This document shows, piece after piece, positions 46,689 to 54,929 of a stretch of DNA of 64,000 nucleotides. Source of the stretch: an uncultured Flavobacteriaceae bacterium. GTDB taxonomy: Bacteria > Bacteroidota > Bacteroidia > Flavobacteriales > Flavobacteriaceae. The notes under the pieces were generated by a model. That model saw only the letters and a list, made by a program, of their open reading frames with translations, did no database searches and had not been told where the DNA came from. The stretch lies in the NCBI GenBank assembly GCA_947503005.1, contig CANNCA010000001.1, positions 961,978 through 1,025,977 of the forward strand, read 5' to 3'. Position 1 is the stretch's first letter. The number at the start of each line of letters is the position of its first letter. Made by a program: the position numbers and the translations under genes.

Positions 46689-46901
46689 ATGATACGTAAA
46701 GGAAGCACAGTACAATGGAAATGGGGTAACGGCACCGCCAAAGGAAAGGTGTTGGAAACTTTTTCAGAAAAAATCACGAAAACTATCAAAGGCACCGAAG
46801 TGACCCGAAAGGGCGAGGAGGGTAATTTGGCACTACTTATTGAGCAAGAAGATGGCGATCGTGTATTGAAAAGCGAAAGTGAAGTGGAGCGTGCAAATTA
46901 A
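46689..46901 (+). CDS. DUF2945 (Tudor-like, hypervirulence-associated) protein
   Basis: A 70-residue protein matching DUF2945: VQWKWGNGTAKGKVLETFSE, then TRKGEEGNLALLIEQEDGDRVLKSESEVE. The domain is a small beta barrel found in bacteria and fungi; the role in bacteria is not established. It is convergent with the topoisomerase IB gene, six bases away. Confidence 0.85.
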   Translation: MIRKGSTVQWKWGNGTAKGKVLETFSEKITKTIKGTEVTRKGEEGNLALLIEQEDGDRVLKSESEVERAN

Positions 46902-46907
46902 GGTCAA

Positions 46908-47990
46908 TTAATCAAGAGTTTTTAAGGGTTTGAAATTACCTATGAGGTCCAAGACCGCACTTTCCGAGGCAGAAAAATATTCCTTTTCTTCTTTAGGGGT
47001 ATCCACTTTGTCAAAATATTCTTGAAGACTGCCCTCTTCATAAGAGTTCACTATGAAAGGATGTACATAAGAACGCCTACAAACACTTCTGGAATTTCCC
47101 AATTCTTTTGCAGCCGAGTCGAAAGCAGTTAGTATATTTTTGTGTTTTTGCTTTATATTTGTTGGCTTTGGTAACGCTTTTAAGCTTTCAAAGAATATTA
47201 ATGATGCCGCCCAGGTTCTAAAATCTTTGGCAGAAAAAATATCCCCGCTGATTTTATGCAAATATTCATTAACCATGGTACTATCGACCGACTGCTTGTT
47301 CCCATCCCTATCATAGAACTGAAATAATTCCCAACCTGACAACTCTTCCATCTGACTGACCAATTTTATCAATCGCTTGTTACGGAGCGTTACACTATGT
47401 TCTTTTCCTTTTTTACCGATAAACTCAAAACGCAGCTTGTCTTTATAGGCATGCAGGTGTTTGGTGCGTAGGGTGGTGAGACCATAGGTCTTGTTCCTAC
47501 GAGCATATTGTTCGTTGCCGATACGTATATGGGTTTCTTCCATTAAGCGAATAACAAGGGCGGCCACTTTAGATTTGGGCCACCCTTTTTGGAGTAAATC
47601 CTTATCCACGCGTTCCCTAATTTTTGGAAGCTGCTCACCAAAAGAAATCATTTTGTAGAATTTGGTGCGGCTTCTAATCTTTGTCCATTTAGGATGGTAT
47701 CGGTATTGCTTTCGCTTTTTAGCGTCTCTTCCAACGGCCTGAAGGTGTCCGTTAGAAAGATGTGTGATTTTTACATTATCCCAAGCGGGAGGAATCACCA
47801 ATCCTTTTATCCGTTGTAGTAAATCTTCTTGTAAGACAGGCTTTCCATCCCATTGGTAATTAAAACTTTCCTTTTCTGGTATTCTTTGTATAGGCAGTTT
47901 CTTATCGTCAACATATACCAAATCTATAGATTCAATTGCCTCCTCAGGTGCCGTAAGCAATTGCTCCACAAAATCTAGATTCTTTTTCAT
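46908..47990 (-). CDS. DNA topoisomerase IB (poxvirus-like)
   Basis: A 360-residue enzyme from the ATG at 47990. N-terminal topoisomerase IB domain (KGLVIPPAWDNVKI; HLQAVGRDAKKRKQYRYHP) precedes the catalytic domain: HIRIGNEQYARRNKTYGLTTL, SAKDFRTWAAS and RRSYVHPFIV, the last containing the nucleophilic Tyr. It relaxes supercoils by a covalent 3'-phosphotyrosyl intermediate. Bacterial versions are often stress- or repair-linked and sit near Ku/LigD or stress genes; here Dps and MscS lie close on the other strand. Confidence 0.92.
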   Translation of the reverse strand: MKKNLDFVEQLLTAPEEAIESIDLVYVDDKKLPIQRIPEKESFNYQWDGKPVLQEDLLQRIKGLVIPPAWDNVKITHLSNGHLQAVGRDAKKRKQYRYHPKWTKIRSRTKFYKMISFGEQLPKIRERVDKDLLQKGWPKSKVAALVIRLMEETHIRIGNEQYARRNKTYGLTTLRTKHLHAYKDKLRFEFIGKKGKEHSVTLRNKRLIKLVSQMEELSGWELFQFYDRDGNKQSVDSTMVNEYLHKISGDIFSAKDFRTWAASLIFFESLKALPKPTNIKQKHKNILTAFDSAAKELGNSRSVCRRSYVHPFIVNSYEEGSLQEYFDKVDTPKEEKEYFSASESAVLDLIGNFKPLKTLD

Positions 47991-48040
47991 TTTTGACATT
48001 AAAGGTAAAATATATCATAAAGATGTCCCCTACCAACATA

Positions 48041-48080
48041 AAAAATGGTCCCGGCGTTGAAGTGTGCCAGAACCATTTTT
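48041..48080. terminator. strong hairpin with T-run, without an adjacent upstream gene
   Basis: Arms AAAAATGGTCCCGGC and GCCAGAACCATTTTT pair over 15 positions with two mismatches. It looks like an intrinsic terminator but sits in the divergent gap between the topoisomerase IB gene (minus) and the flavodoxin-like gene (plus), where no protein gene would need it. It may end an unannotated small RNA. Confidence 0.5.
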
Positions 48081-48273
48081 AACAACCAACCTAACCGTAA
48101 TATGATTTTTCCTAATGACACAAAAATAAATAACAACAAAGTGAATCATGCGCTGTATCGATGTTTTCGTTAACTGTTTCGGGTTTTGCGGAATGCGTTA
48201 AGAGTTTTGGCAATAAAAGCAAGGAAGACGTTAATGATCTTACAACTTTGTAAAGAACTAAAAATTAGAAACT

Positions 48274-48987
48274 ATGAAAGCGAAACCCGATTTTTCATCC
48301 CTCAAAGCGGTTTACATGAATTGCACGTTAAAAAATTCCTCAAAAAAAAGCCATACCGAGGGATTGATGAATATCTCTATGGATATTATGAAAGCGGAAA
48401 AAGTTACCGTCGAATATTTGCGATTGGCCGATTATGAAGTTCCTGTTGGTTTGCTACCAGATATGACGGAAGAAGGGGCGAAGAAAGACGATTGGCCCGA
48501 CATGTATACAAAAATAATAGATGCCGATATTCTTGTTATAGGTACTCCGATATGGTTGGGCGAAAAGTCTTCGATAGCGTCTAAATTGATCGAGCGCCTT
48601 TACGGAATGAGCGGAAATACCAATGATAAAGGCCAATACATTTACTATGGTAAAACTGGGGGCTGTGTCATTACAGGAAACGAAGACGGTATCAAGCATT
48701 GTGCTATGGGCATTTTGTACGCGTTGCAACATCTGGGTTTCTGTATTCCGCCGCAGGCCGATTGTGGCTGGATCGGCGAAGCAGGGCCAGGTCCGAGTTA
48801 TTTGGACGAGGAATCGGATGCAAAAAACAACGCGTTCACTAACAGGAATACCACCTTTATGACCTATAATTTGTTGCATATGGCAAATATGCTGAAGCAG
48901 CAAAAAGGACTTCCAGCTTACGGAAATTCTCGTGAAGAATGGGACGATGGTACACGGTGGAATTTTGAAAACCCGGAGTACAGATAG
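48274..48987 (+). CDS. flavodoxin-family NAD(P)H-dependent reductase
   Basis: A 237-residue flavodoxin-fold protein. The N-terminal strand AVYMNCTLKNSSKKSHTEG is the FMN phosphate-binding loop; TPIWLGEKSSIASKLIERL is the second FMN-contact region; GGCVITGNEDGIKH precedes the last strand. It resembles FMN-dependent NADPH reductases (YwqN/WrbA-like). The substrate is unknown. It sits between the topoisomerase and Dps genes in the stress neighbourhood. Confidence 0.82.
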   Translation: MKAKPDFSSLKAVYMNCTLKNSSKKSHTEGLMNISMDIMKAEKVTVEYLRLADYEVPVGLLPDMTEEGAKKDDWPDMYTKIIDADILVIGTPIWLGEKSSIASKLIERLYGMSGNTNDKGQYIYYGKTGGCVITGNEDGIKHCAMGILYALQHLGFCIPPQADCGWIGEAGPGPSYLDEESDAKNNAFTNRNTTFMTYNLLHMANMLKQQKGLPAYGNSREEWDDGTRWNFENPEYR

Positions 48988-49152
48988 ATTTTTGAATATC
49001 TGAGCAACCTTGAAGGTCAAATCTTGGTCATAATACTTGCTGTATCATTATGTTTTTTCTTTATCATCCTTGTATTGGGCGTAAAAGATGATGTTTCGCT
49101 ATATGGATCAACATAACTTTTATATGAGCAAAGTGAAGCAGAACAAGTACAG

Positions 49153-49160
49153 TAGTTTTG
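49153..49160 (+). promoter_or_regulatory. candidate -7 element upstream of dps
   Basis: TAGTTTTG matches the Bacteroidetes TAnnTTTG -7 consensus, 62 bp before the dps start. No clear -33 TTTG is seen, so the call is weak. Confidence 0.35.
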
Positions 49161-49221
49161 TCCTAGACAATGAAAGGAGCGTGAAAGTCGCGCTCAGAAA
49201 AATTTTAAAAAAAATAGTCAA

Positions 49222-49731
49222 ATGAATTACTTAAATATAAATGACAATAAATTAGCGCCTGTTGTAACTGAATTGAACCAGTTGTTGGCAGAGTATAATG
49301 TGTATTACCAGAAGTTGCGAAGTTTTCACTGGAATGTTCTAGGAAAAAACTTCTTTGATCTTCATAACAAGTTCGAAGAATTGTATAATGACGCGAAAGT
49401 GAAAGTCGATGAAACTGCAGAACGTATCCTTACACTTCGTTATCATCCTGTTAGTAAGTTTGGTGAGTACCTTAAAATGGCGGAAATAAAAGAAATATCG
49501 GCCATGATTACGGATACTGAAATGGTGGATGAGATTCTTAAAGACCATCAAATCATTTTAAAACAAATGAAATCTGTAATCGCCAAAGCGGACACTGCAG
49601 GTGATGAAGGTACTATAGATATGATAGGGGCCTACATTGGTGAGCTTGAAAAGTCGAGTTGGATGTTGGATGCCTGGAACAAGAATACTGAAGATCAATT
49701 AAAGAAAGCTAATTTGGGTAAGGCATCATAA
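49222..49731 (+). CDS. dps: Dps-family ferritin-like DNA-protection protein
   Basis: A 169-residue Dps protein. The ferroxidase residues are in place: SFHWNVLGKNFFDLHNKFEELYND (His, Asp and Glu ligands) and KVDETAERILTL. Dps forms a dodecamer that stores iron and protects DNA from oxidants in starvation or peroxide stress. It precedes the MscS gene by about 60 bp, so the two may be read together. Confidence 0.95.
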   Translation: MNYLNINDNKLAPVVTELNQLLAEYNVYYQKLRSFHWNVLGKNFFDLHNKFEELYNDAKVKVDETAERILTLRYHPVSKFGEYLKMAEIKEISAMITDTEMVDEILKDHQIILKQMKSVIAKADTAGDEGTIDMIGAYIGELEKSSWMLDAWNKNTEDQLKKANLGKAS

Positions 49732-49793
49732 CCTTGCCGGGAAATCTCACGAAGCAAGAACTGATTACTAATAAAAATATTATTACAATTAAA

Positions 49794-50693
49794 ATGAACG
49801 ATAAAATACAAGCGTCTTTCGCAGACATTTATGATAAATTGGTAGGATGGATCACTTCTTTTATAGAAAACCTGCCAAATTTACTGGTAGCCCTTTTGGT
49901 GATGATCATATCATACTATGTAGCCAGATTTGTAAACAAATGGGCAGTGCGATTGGCATCTAAAAAAATTCCCCAAGACAGCATTTCTAAATTGATAGGT
50001 CGGGTCTCCGCAATTATTGTGGTATCTATTGGTTTGATTTTGGCATTGGGAGCACTGGACTTGGACAAAACCTTGAACACGCTTTTGGCCGGTGCTGGAA
50101 TATCCGGTTTGGTTATTGGTCTGGCCCTGCAGGGTACGTTGTCTAATATGTTATCGGGCATCATTCTATCATTCCGTAAAAAGATACAGATTGGTCATTG
50201 GATCGAGACAACAGGATACTCTGGAGAGGTTGTCGACATAAGCTTGAACAGCCTAGTCATCAAAGAATTTGATAATAATTTGGTCATTATTCCGAATAAG
50301 ACCATCATTGAAAACCCTCTGAAAAACTTCTCCATAACCGAAAAAATGCGAATTGCAGTAGATTGCGGAGTAGGCTATGAATCTGACCTGGAGCTAGTGG
50401 AAACTCTGGTTAAAGAAGCGATATCGGGAGTCTATCAACAACACGACGGCAGTGAAATCGAAGTCTATTTTAAGGAGTTTGGTGATAGCTCAATCAATTT
50501 TGTAACCCGGTTTTGGGTCGATGCAACCGATGCCAAGAACAGATTGGAAGCAAAAAGCGTTGCTATTATGGCCATCAAGAAGAAGTTCAATGCAAACGAT
50601 ATCAACATACCGTTCCCCATTCGTACCTTACAATTCGACAATAATCTCAATCTAAAAAATATAAATTCTAAGGATACTGCATTGCAGAATTAA
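49794..50693 (+). CDS. small-conductance mechanosensitive channel (MscS)
   Basis: About 299 residues from the ATG at 49794 (an upstream start at 49734 would add a polar extension and touch the dps stop). Three membrane helices end with the pore helix, including GAGISGLVIGLALQGTLSNMLSGII, the MscS Gly/Ala-rich signature. The cytosolic vestibule domain follows (KIQIGHWIETTGYSGEVVDI and IPNKTIIENPLKNFS). The channel opens on hypo-osmotic shock to release solutes. It ends at an intrinsic terminator. Confidence 0.93.
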   Translation: MNDKIQASFADIYDKLVGWITSFIENLPNLLVALLVMIISYYVARFVNKWAVRLASKKIPQDSISKLIGRVSAIIVVSIGLILALGALDLDKTLNTLLAGAGISGLVIGLALQGTLSNMLSGIILSFRKKIQIGHWIETTGYSGEVVDISLNSLVIKEFDNNLVIIPNKTIIENPLKNFSITEKMRIAVDCGVGYESDLELVETLVKEAISGVYQQHDGSEIEVYFKEFGDSSINFVTRFWVDATDAKNRLEAKSVAIMAIKKKFNANDINIPFPIRTLQFDNNLNLKNINSKDTALQN

Positions 50694-50777
50694 GCTGCAC
50701 TGGAACAGTATACTGTGAAGTAATTTGTTTGAAGGATTAAATTGTTAAATGAAGTAAATACTATAGATTGAATTTAT

Positions 50778-50802
50778 GCCTCTGGAAACAGGGGCTTTTT
50801 TT
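50778..50802 (+). terminator. intrinsic terminator after mscS
   Basis: A seven-base-pair hairpin, GCCTCTG with CAGGGGC (one G-T pair) around a GAAA-type loop, followed by seven T residues, about 85 bp after the mscS stop. Confidence 0.85.
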
Positions 50803-50944
50803 GTGCTCAAATGAGGCAAAGATTAGCCTAATAGAAGCACCGTGACTCGTTTTTGGAGTTAATCGGATGAGGAAACGATAAATTATATAAATTCGTTCAG
50901 ATTTAGCAAAGACGAACCTTTTAATCTTTACCTAACTATTTGTT

Positions 50945-51979
50945 ATGACCGAAATTGTCGTGGATGCCAAAAGCACCGAAGGAACCGTAAGACAGATTCA
51001 AGCGATTATCGGGGGCACAATTGAAGAACGTTGGGGTGAATATACCTTAACCACGGATAGTGCGTTGGCAAAAGGAAATATTCGTTTTATCACCTTTGAT
51101 TGGGGCGTAAGCCTTTTAGAATATGATATTACTTTTCTAGATGATATCCGTCTCATTATGGATGCTTCACAATTCAACCCCATACACTTTACATACTGTT
51201 TAGAAGGGCATTGTGGACATCGTTTTGGGAATCAACCGGAAGACCAAATAAGGACCTTGGAGCAATTTCAATCGGTTATCATCACTAGTAGGGATGGTGG
51301 TTTTAACTATGGCTACTTTCCTGCAAACAAAAAATTAGAAATAAATGTCATTCAAATTACCAGGAAACAATTTTTAAAAAAACGACTGAACAATCTAGAC
51401 GAACTTAATAAGAAGCTGTATGAGGTTTTTTTGGATGCGGACCATGAGCGGGCTTTTGCGTATTTTGGAGCCTATAATTTGAAGTTGGCCAATAAAATAA
51501 GTGCCTTAAGAAAAGTAAGGACTAAGGGTATGATTCGTATGATGATGATTGAGGGGTTGGTTTATGAAATCCTCTCCATACATATTCTTCAGCATGACAA
51601 GTCCGTAAAGAACAAAACCCCCGAAACAAGCTTGTTGCGATCTGAATTGAAGATAATCCGTGGTTTGGCCAAAAAAATCGCTAACAATGTTTCACAAGAT
51701 TACTCATTGGAGATGCTTGCCCTTGAGTCAGGTTTATCTCAGGCGAAACTGCAAGAAGGTTTTAAATTGATCTATGCTAGAACCGTGACCGAGTATATCA
51801 GACATTCAAGATTAGAGGTTGCCCGCGATTTAATACGTTCTACTGATTTAAATATCTCACAAATAGTCTATACCATTGGTTTCAGTAGTAGAAGTTACTT
51901 TTCAAAAATCTTTAAAAGAAAATATGGTATAAGTCCAAGTGAGTTTCAAGAGAACGCATTGGTTACTATAGAGTCATAA
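50945..51979 (+). CDS. AraC-family transcriptional regulator
   Basis: A 344-residue AraC regulator, closest in its N-terminal domain to the copy at 42562: IGGTIEERWGEYTLTTDSAL and ITFDWGVSLLEYDITF match that copy's pattern. The C-terminal AraC domain has MLALESGLSQAKLQEGFKLIYAR and IVYTIGFSSRSYFSKIFKRKYG. It lies about 250 bp downstream of mscS, separated by a terminator. Confidence 0.88.
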   Translation: MTEIVVDAKSTEGTVRQIQAIIGGTIEERWGEYTLTTDSALAKGNIRFITFDWGVSLLEYDITFLDDIRLIMDASQFNPIHFTYCLEGHCGHRFGNQPEDQIRTLEQFQSVIITSRDGGFNYGYFPANKKLEINVIQITRKQFLKKRLNNLDELNKKLYEVFLDADHERAFAYFGAYNLKLANKISALRKVRTKGMIRMMMIEGLVYEILSIHILQHDKSVKNKTPETSLLRSELKIIRGLAKKIANNVSQDYSLEMLALESGLSQAKLQEGFKLIYARTVTEYIRHSRLEVARDLIRSTDLNISQIVYTIGFSSRSYFSKIFKRKYGISPSEFQENALVTIES

Positions 51980-52012
51980 AAAAAGGATGCTCGAGTAAGA
52001 GACATCCTTTTC
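51980..52012 (+). terminator. intrinsic terminator after the fourth AraC-family gene
   Basis: AAAAGGATG pairs with CATCCTTTT around a GAG-containing loop, with a T-run on the plus-strand side. It also lies downstream of the minus-strand gene at 52038, so it may be bidirectional. Confidence 0.75.
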
Positions 52013-52037
52013 AGACAATCAACCAACAAATATTATT

Positions 52038-52238
52038 TCACCTTAGAAGTTTCCTTATTAAATAGATAACCCCATATTTTTTTACTGAGGAAAGGACTGT
52101 ATTGATCCAATTGTAGGGTCTTAGGTTATTTTTGACCTCTTCTTTTAACCCTTTCATTTCTTCCCATGCTATCTGCCGTTCCAGATTCAATCGCTTTAGG
52201 TCTAAATTAACCTCATGAAGATTCTTGTATACTTTCAT
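52038..52238 (-). CDS. small coiled-coil protein downstream of the holin-like gene
   Basis: A 66-residue helical, lysine-rich protein (MKVYKNLHEVNLDLKRLNLERQ...) ending in a moderately hydrophobic segment (VKKYGVIYLIRKLL). It starts immediately after the stop of the holin-like gene. I do not recognise a named family; the three-gene order YtxH, holin-like and a short protein is common in Flavobacteriaceae, so a shared envelope-stress role is likely. Confidence 0.6.
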   Translation of the reverse strand: MKVYKNLHEVNLDLKRLNLERQIAWEEMKGLKEEVKNNLRPYNWINTVLSSVKKYGVIYLIRKLLR

Positions 52239-52586
52239 CTAGTCGAAAAATTGTTTTGATATGTTTTGAACTACGAAAGAGTCGACACTGGACCTGAACT
52301 TATAGGTTAGGGCAGCAATCAAAAATAATAGTAAGGCGATGATCAAGCACGCGTATACCATGTTGCCAATAAGTGTACCAAGTGCCAAAGTTCCTGCGAC
52401 TGCGGCAAGAATTAACCCTAAAAACAGGAAACTGCCAATGAGCACAATCTTACAGAACATGGTTGTGGTTGTCGCGAGTTGCTGAAAGACTTTTAATTTG
52501 TAATACTCTTGAGTCTTCTTGTAATATTCCTCTCCTGCATCAATAGCTTTATCAGAAGTCTGGTTAAGAGATTCAATAATACCCAT
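52239..52586 (-). CDS. phage-holin-superfamily-like membrane protein
   Basis: A 115-residue protein with a helical N-terminus (SLNQTSDKAIDAGEEYYKK), two membrane segments (about 45-70 and 75-98) and a short polar tail. This matches the Actinobacteriophage-holin/DUF1469-like family that occurs with YtxH in stress operons; despite the name it is not phage-derived evidence. Its ATG overlaps the upstream YtxH stop by one base. Confidence 0.78.
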   Translation of the reverse strand: MGIIESLNQTSDKAIDAGEEYYKKTQEYYKLKVFQQLATTTTMFCKIVLIGSFLFLGLILAAVAGTLALGTLIGNMVYACLIIALLLFLIAALTYKFRSSVDSFVVQNISKQFFD

Positions 52587-52918
52587 TATGATGTTTTCTG
52601 CAATTTTTTATTCTTTTCCTTCAACTGGGCAAGTTTTTGTTCTAAGGCTTTGATGACATCCTCGGTTTTGTAGCTTACATCCGATACCAGTCCTTCCATG
52701 CGGGTCTCTAAAGTTTCTGATTTTGTTGAAATGGTATCAGCAACCCTATCCTTTAAATCGATGGCGCCTTCGGCGAGATTATCCCTTGTTGCAGCCGCCT
52801 GATCTGCGATTCTTCGTCGTGTAATTTCTCCCTTCTCCGGAGCAAATAATATTCCGAGTGCCGCACCAATGGCCGAACCTGCTATGATTCCTAATAATGT
52901 ATTTCCTGTATTGTTCAT
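52586..52918 (-). CDS. YtxH-domain protein
   Basis: A 110-residue protein. The N-terminal segment LLGIIAGSAIGAALGILFAP is the glycine-rich helix of YtxH/GSR proteins, followed by the basic region GEITRRRIADQ and an amphipathic coiled-coil tail. These proteins are commonly induced by general stress. It begins a three-gene minus-strand operon. Confidence 0.85.
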   Translation of the reverse strand: MNNTGNTLLGIIAGSAIGAALGILFAPEKGEITRRRIADQAAATRDNLAEGAIDLKDRVADTISTKSETLETRMEGLVSDVSYKTEDVIKALEQKLAQLKEKNKKLQKTS

Positions 52919-53138
52919 TCTGATATGTTTAATAGTTAAGTGACATAGCGGCTTTCGCTATCTAACTAGCATAAAGGTCTAAATAAGCAGCTGTATCGCT
53001 TAGCTCAAACAAAAGAAAAGTTGACGTAAATGAGTGCTGGTAAAACAGCACCCATTTTTTGGATACGGGTCAAGTACACGAGTAGTTAAAAGTTATCTTG
53101 GGTTCAAGAAAAAGATAAGTTTAACAAAATATAGGATT

Positions 53139-53303
53139 ATGAAACAAGGAGAAGAAAATACGAAATTAGTAAAAGAACCGCACGAAGAAACAAACAAATA
53201 TATCTTTCAAAAAAACAGGAAAACTAAATTAGGGGCTGTAATAGTTATAGGCTTTTTGGTCATCATAGTCATAGCTGTTATGTTGTCTGGTTTAACGATT
53301 TGA
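53139..53303 (+). CDS. small single-span membrane protein
   Basis: A 54-residue protein from the ATG at 53139 (the longer upstream reading frame is not supported). A charged N-terminus (MKQGEENTKLVKEPHEETNK) is followed by one C-terminal membrane helix. No family is recognised. It is the last gene before the terminator and the tRNA-Leu fragment that marks the island boundary. Confidence 0.5.
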   Translation: MKQGEENTKLVKEPHEETNKYIFQKNRKTKLGAVIVIGFLVIIVIAVMLSGLTI

Positions 53304-53381
53304 CATTCAGTATGATAGCTCAAATAACGATACTATAAAAAGAAATAAAATTGTACTTTAAAATGATATTTGAAGCTAACA

Positions 53382-53411
53382 AAAAAGCCGACTCTATAAG
53401 TCGGCTTTTAT
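53382..53411 (+). terminator. intrinsic terminator before the tRNA-Leu fragment
   Basis: A hairpin with AAGCCGACT and AGTCGGCTT arms around CTATA, preceded by an A-run and followed by T residues. It closes the small membrane protein gene and lies immediately left of the tRNA fragment. Confidence 0.85.
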
Positions 53412-53413
53412 AT

Positions 53414-53474
53414 TGGTACTCGAGGCGGGACTTGAACCCGCACGGCCTAATGGCCATTGGATTTTAAGTCCAAC
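53414..53474 (-). repeat. 3' fragment of tRNA-Leu(UAA), probable att site
   Basis: On the minus strand this reads, in tRNA order, an anticodon arm with loop CTTAAAA (anticodon TAA), a variable arm with GGCC/GGCC stem, the T-arm with GGGTTCAAGTCCC, a 3' acceptor strand TCGAGTA and CCA. To the 5' side of the anticodon stem the sequence departs from tRNA-Leu, so there is no D-arm or 5' acceptor. This is not a functional gene but the 3' portion left when an element integrates at a tRNA 3' end. The integrase gene starts about 200 bp away. The matching intact tRNA should lie beyond the right edge. Confidence 0.8.
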
Positions 53475-53573
53475 GGGTAGTCAATCAATATATTATAAAT
53501 GCACTGATAATCAAGGAATTATACTTTTTTAATTTTGTTTAATATCAAATAATATCATTTAAAATGGCTAAAT

Positions 53574-53650
53574 GTTGTACCTATGTTGTACCTATAATGG
53601 CCATATAAAATGGGCTTTTAGGTAAAAATATATTAAATTTGTTGTACCTA
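53574..53650 (+). repeat. three direct repeats of GTTGTACCTA upstream of the integrase
   Basis: The 10-mer occurs at 53574-53583, 53585-53594 and 53641-53650, the first two 11 bp apart (one helical turn). Such repeats near an integrase gene are candidate arm-type binding sites for the integrase or an excisionase. No binding evidence can be read from sequence alone. Confidence 0.45.
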
Positions 53651-53682
53651 AAAAGAACTTTTTCAAGAAAGCAATCTATATT

Positions 53683-54897
53683 GTGGCTTCAAATACGAAA
53701 ATCGTACTTAGAAAAAAAGCGAATAAGGAAGGTCTATTCCCACTGGCAGTAAGAGTTACTAAGAATAGACGTTCCAGCTATATGTACATTGGGCATTACG
53801 TTAATTTGAAACATTGGGACGAAAAAAAAAGAGTTGTACGCAAATCCCATCCAGATTCAGATTTGCTCAACACTCTACTACTTTCCAAACTATCGGAGGC
53901 GAACAGAACACTTTTGGAGCTTCAATCAGATAATCGAGATATATCCCCGAACCAAATTAAAAAGGAAATCACCTCCACTTTGGAATTCACCAGTTTTTCA
54001 GAAGTAGCTAAAGACTATCTCAAAGAACTAGAAAGCAATAACAAATTAACCAGGTTGTTTTCCGACCGGGTTAGGATTAACCATGTTTTGAATTTTTATA
54101 AATCAAAGCAATTAATGTTTCAGGAAATAAATGAAACCTTTTTGAGACGGTTCCAGTTTTACTTAAGAAATGCTAAACAACTGTCGGAAAGGTCCATAGT
54201 TAACAATTTGGTCGTTATACGCACAATTTACAATAGGGCCATCAAACTCGGAGTCATTGACCAAAAAAACTATCCGTTCGGTACAGATAAAATCCGCATA
54301 AAATTTCCAGAAACAGAAAAAATAGGATTGACAATTTCAGAAATACAAAAAATTGAAAGTTTGGAAAATCTATCTCAATCACAGAATCATGCTCGAAATG
54401 TATGGCTTTTTAGCTTTTATTTAGCGGGTATCAGGGTAGGGGATGTTCTCAAAATCTGCTGGAGTGATATTTATGACAACCGGATTCATTACCGAATGAA
54501 CAAGAATTCAAAACTGGTTTCTTTAAAATTACCGGATAAGCTTAATCCAATATTAGATTCTTATAAGTCATTTAATGGGAATTCGAATGATTTTGTGTTT
54601 CCAGAATTAAAGAAGGCGAATCTAAAAAATGACAGGGACGTTTATGCAAAAACCAATACGGCTACCAAGAAGTTTAACAAGCACCTCAAAGAGATAGCTG
54701 TCAGGGCAGGCATAAGTAAAAAGGTTACCATGCATATAGCCCGCCATAGTTTTGGAAATATAGCAGGGGATAGAATTCCTGTTCAGATGTTACAGAAACT
54801 ATACCGTCATTCTTCAATTACTACTACTATGCAATATCAATCAAATTTTATCAGCAAAGAAACTGATAAAGCATTAGATGATGTTGTTAATTTTTAG
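53683..54897 (+). CDS. tyrosine recombinase/integrase (ARM and SAM-like domains)
   Basis: A 404-residue site-specific recombinase starting at a GTG. An N-terminal ARM DNA-binding domain (about 1-90; SSYMYIGHYVNLKHW) is followed by a SAM-like core-binding domain (about 105-195) and the catalytic domain. The catalytic set is complete: R251 (GIRVGDVL), H351-x-x-R354 (HIARHSFGN), H376 (YRHSSI) and nucleophile Y385 (TTTMQYQ). It should integrate and excise the element at the tRNA-Leu site. It is of the Bacteroidetes conjugative/mobilisable-element type and is not an integron IntI, as I see no IntI-specific insertion before the second catalytic block. Confidence 0.92.
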   Translation: MASNTKIVLRKKANKEGLFPLAVRVTKNRRSSYMYIGHYVNLKHWDEKKRVVRKSHPDSDLLNTLLLSKLSEANRTLLELQSDNRDISPNQIKKEITSTLEFTSFSEVAKDYLKELESNNKLTRLFSDRVRINHVLNFYKSKQLMFQEINETFLRRFQFYLRNAKQLSERSIVNNLVVIRTIYNRAIKLGVIDQKNYPFGTDKIRIKFPETEKIGLTISEIQKIESLENLSQSQNHARNVWLFSFYLAGIRVGDVLKICWSDIYDNRIHYRMNKNSKLVSLKLPDKLNPILDSYKSFNGNSNDFVFPELKKANLKNDRDVYAKTNTATKKFNKHLKEIAVRAGISKKVTMHIARHSFGNIAGDRIPVQMLQKLYRHSSITTTMQYQSNFISKETDKALDDVVNF

Positions 54898-54929
54898 TGA
54901 CTGATAATTGTATTCAGCATTTTCCCAAA

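Noticed and set aside
48454..49020. A 188-codon minus-strand ORF
   Set aside because: It lies entirely opposite the flavodoxin-family gene, whose motifs are clear, and shows no domain features.
52239..52586. Prophage lysis gene (holin)
   Set aside because: The holin-superfamily label reflects fold similarity; it sits in a YtxH operon typical of flavobacterial chromosomes, with no phage genes nearby.
53414..53474. Functional tRNA-Leu gene
   Set aside because: Only the 3' half is present; there is no D-arm or 5' acceptor strand, so it is an att remnant.
53683..54897. Integron integrase IntI for the cassette array
   Set aside because: It has the ARM/SAM-like domain plan of mobilisable-element integrases and lies at the distal end of the array rather than in front of the first cassette.
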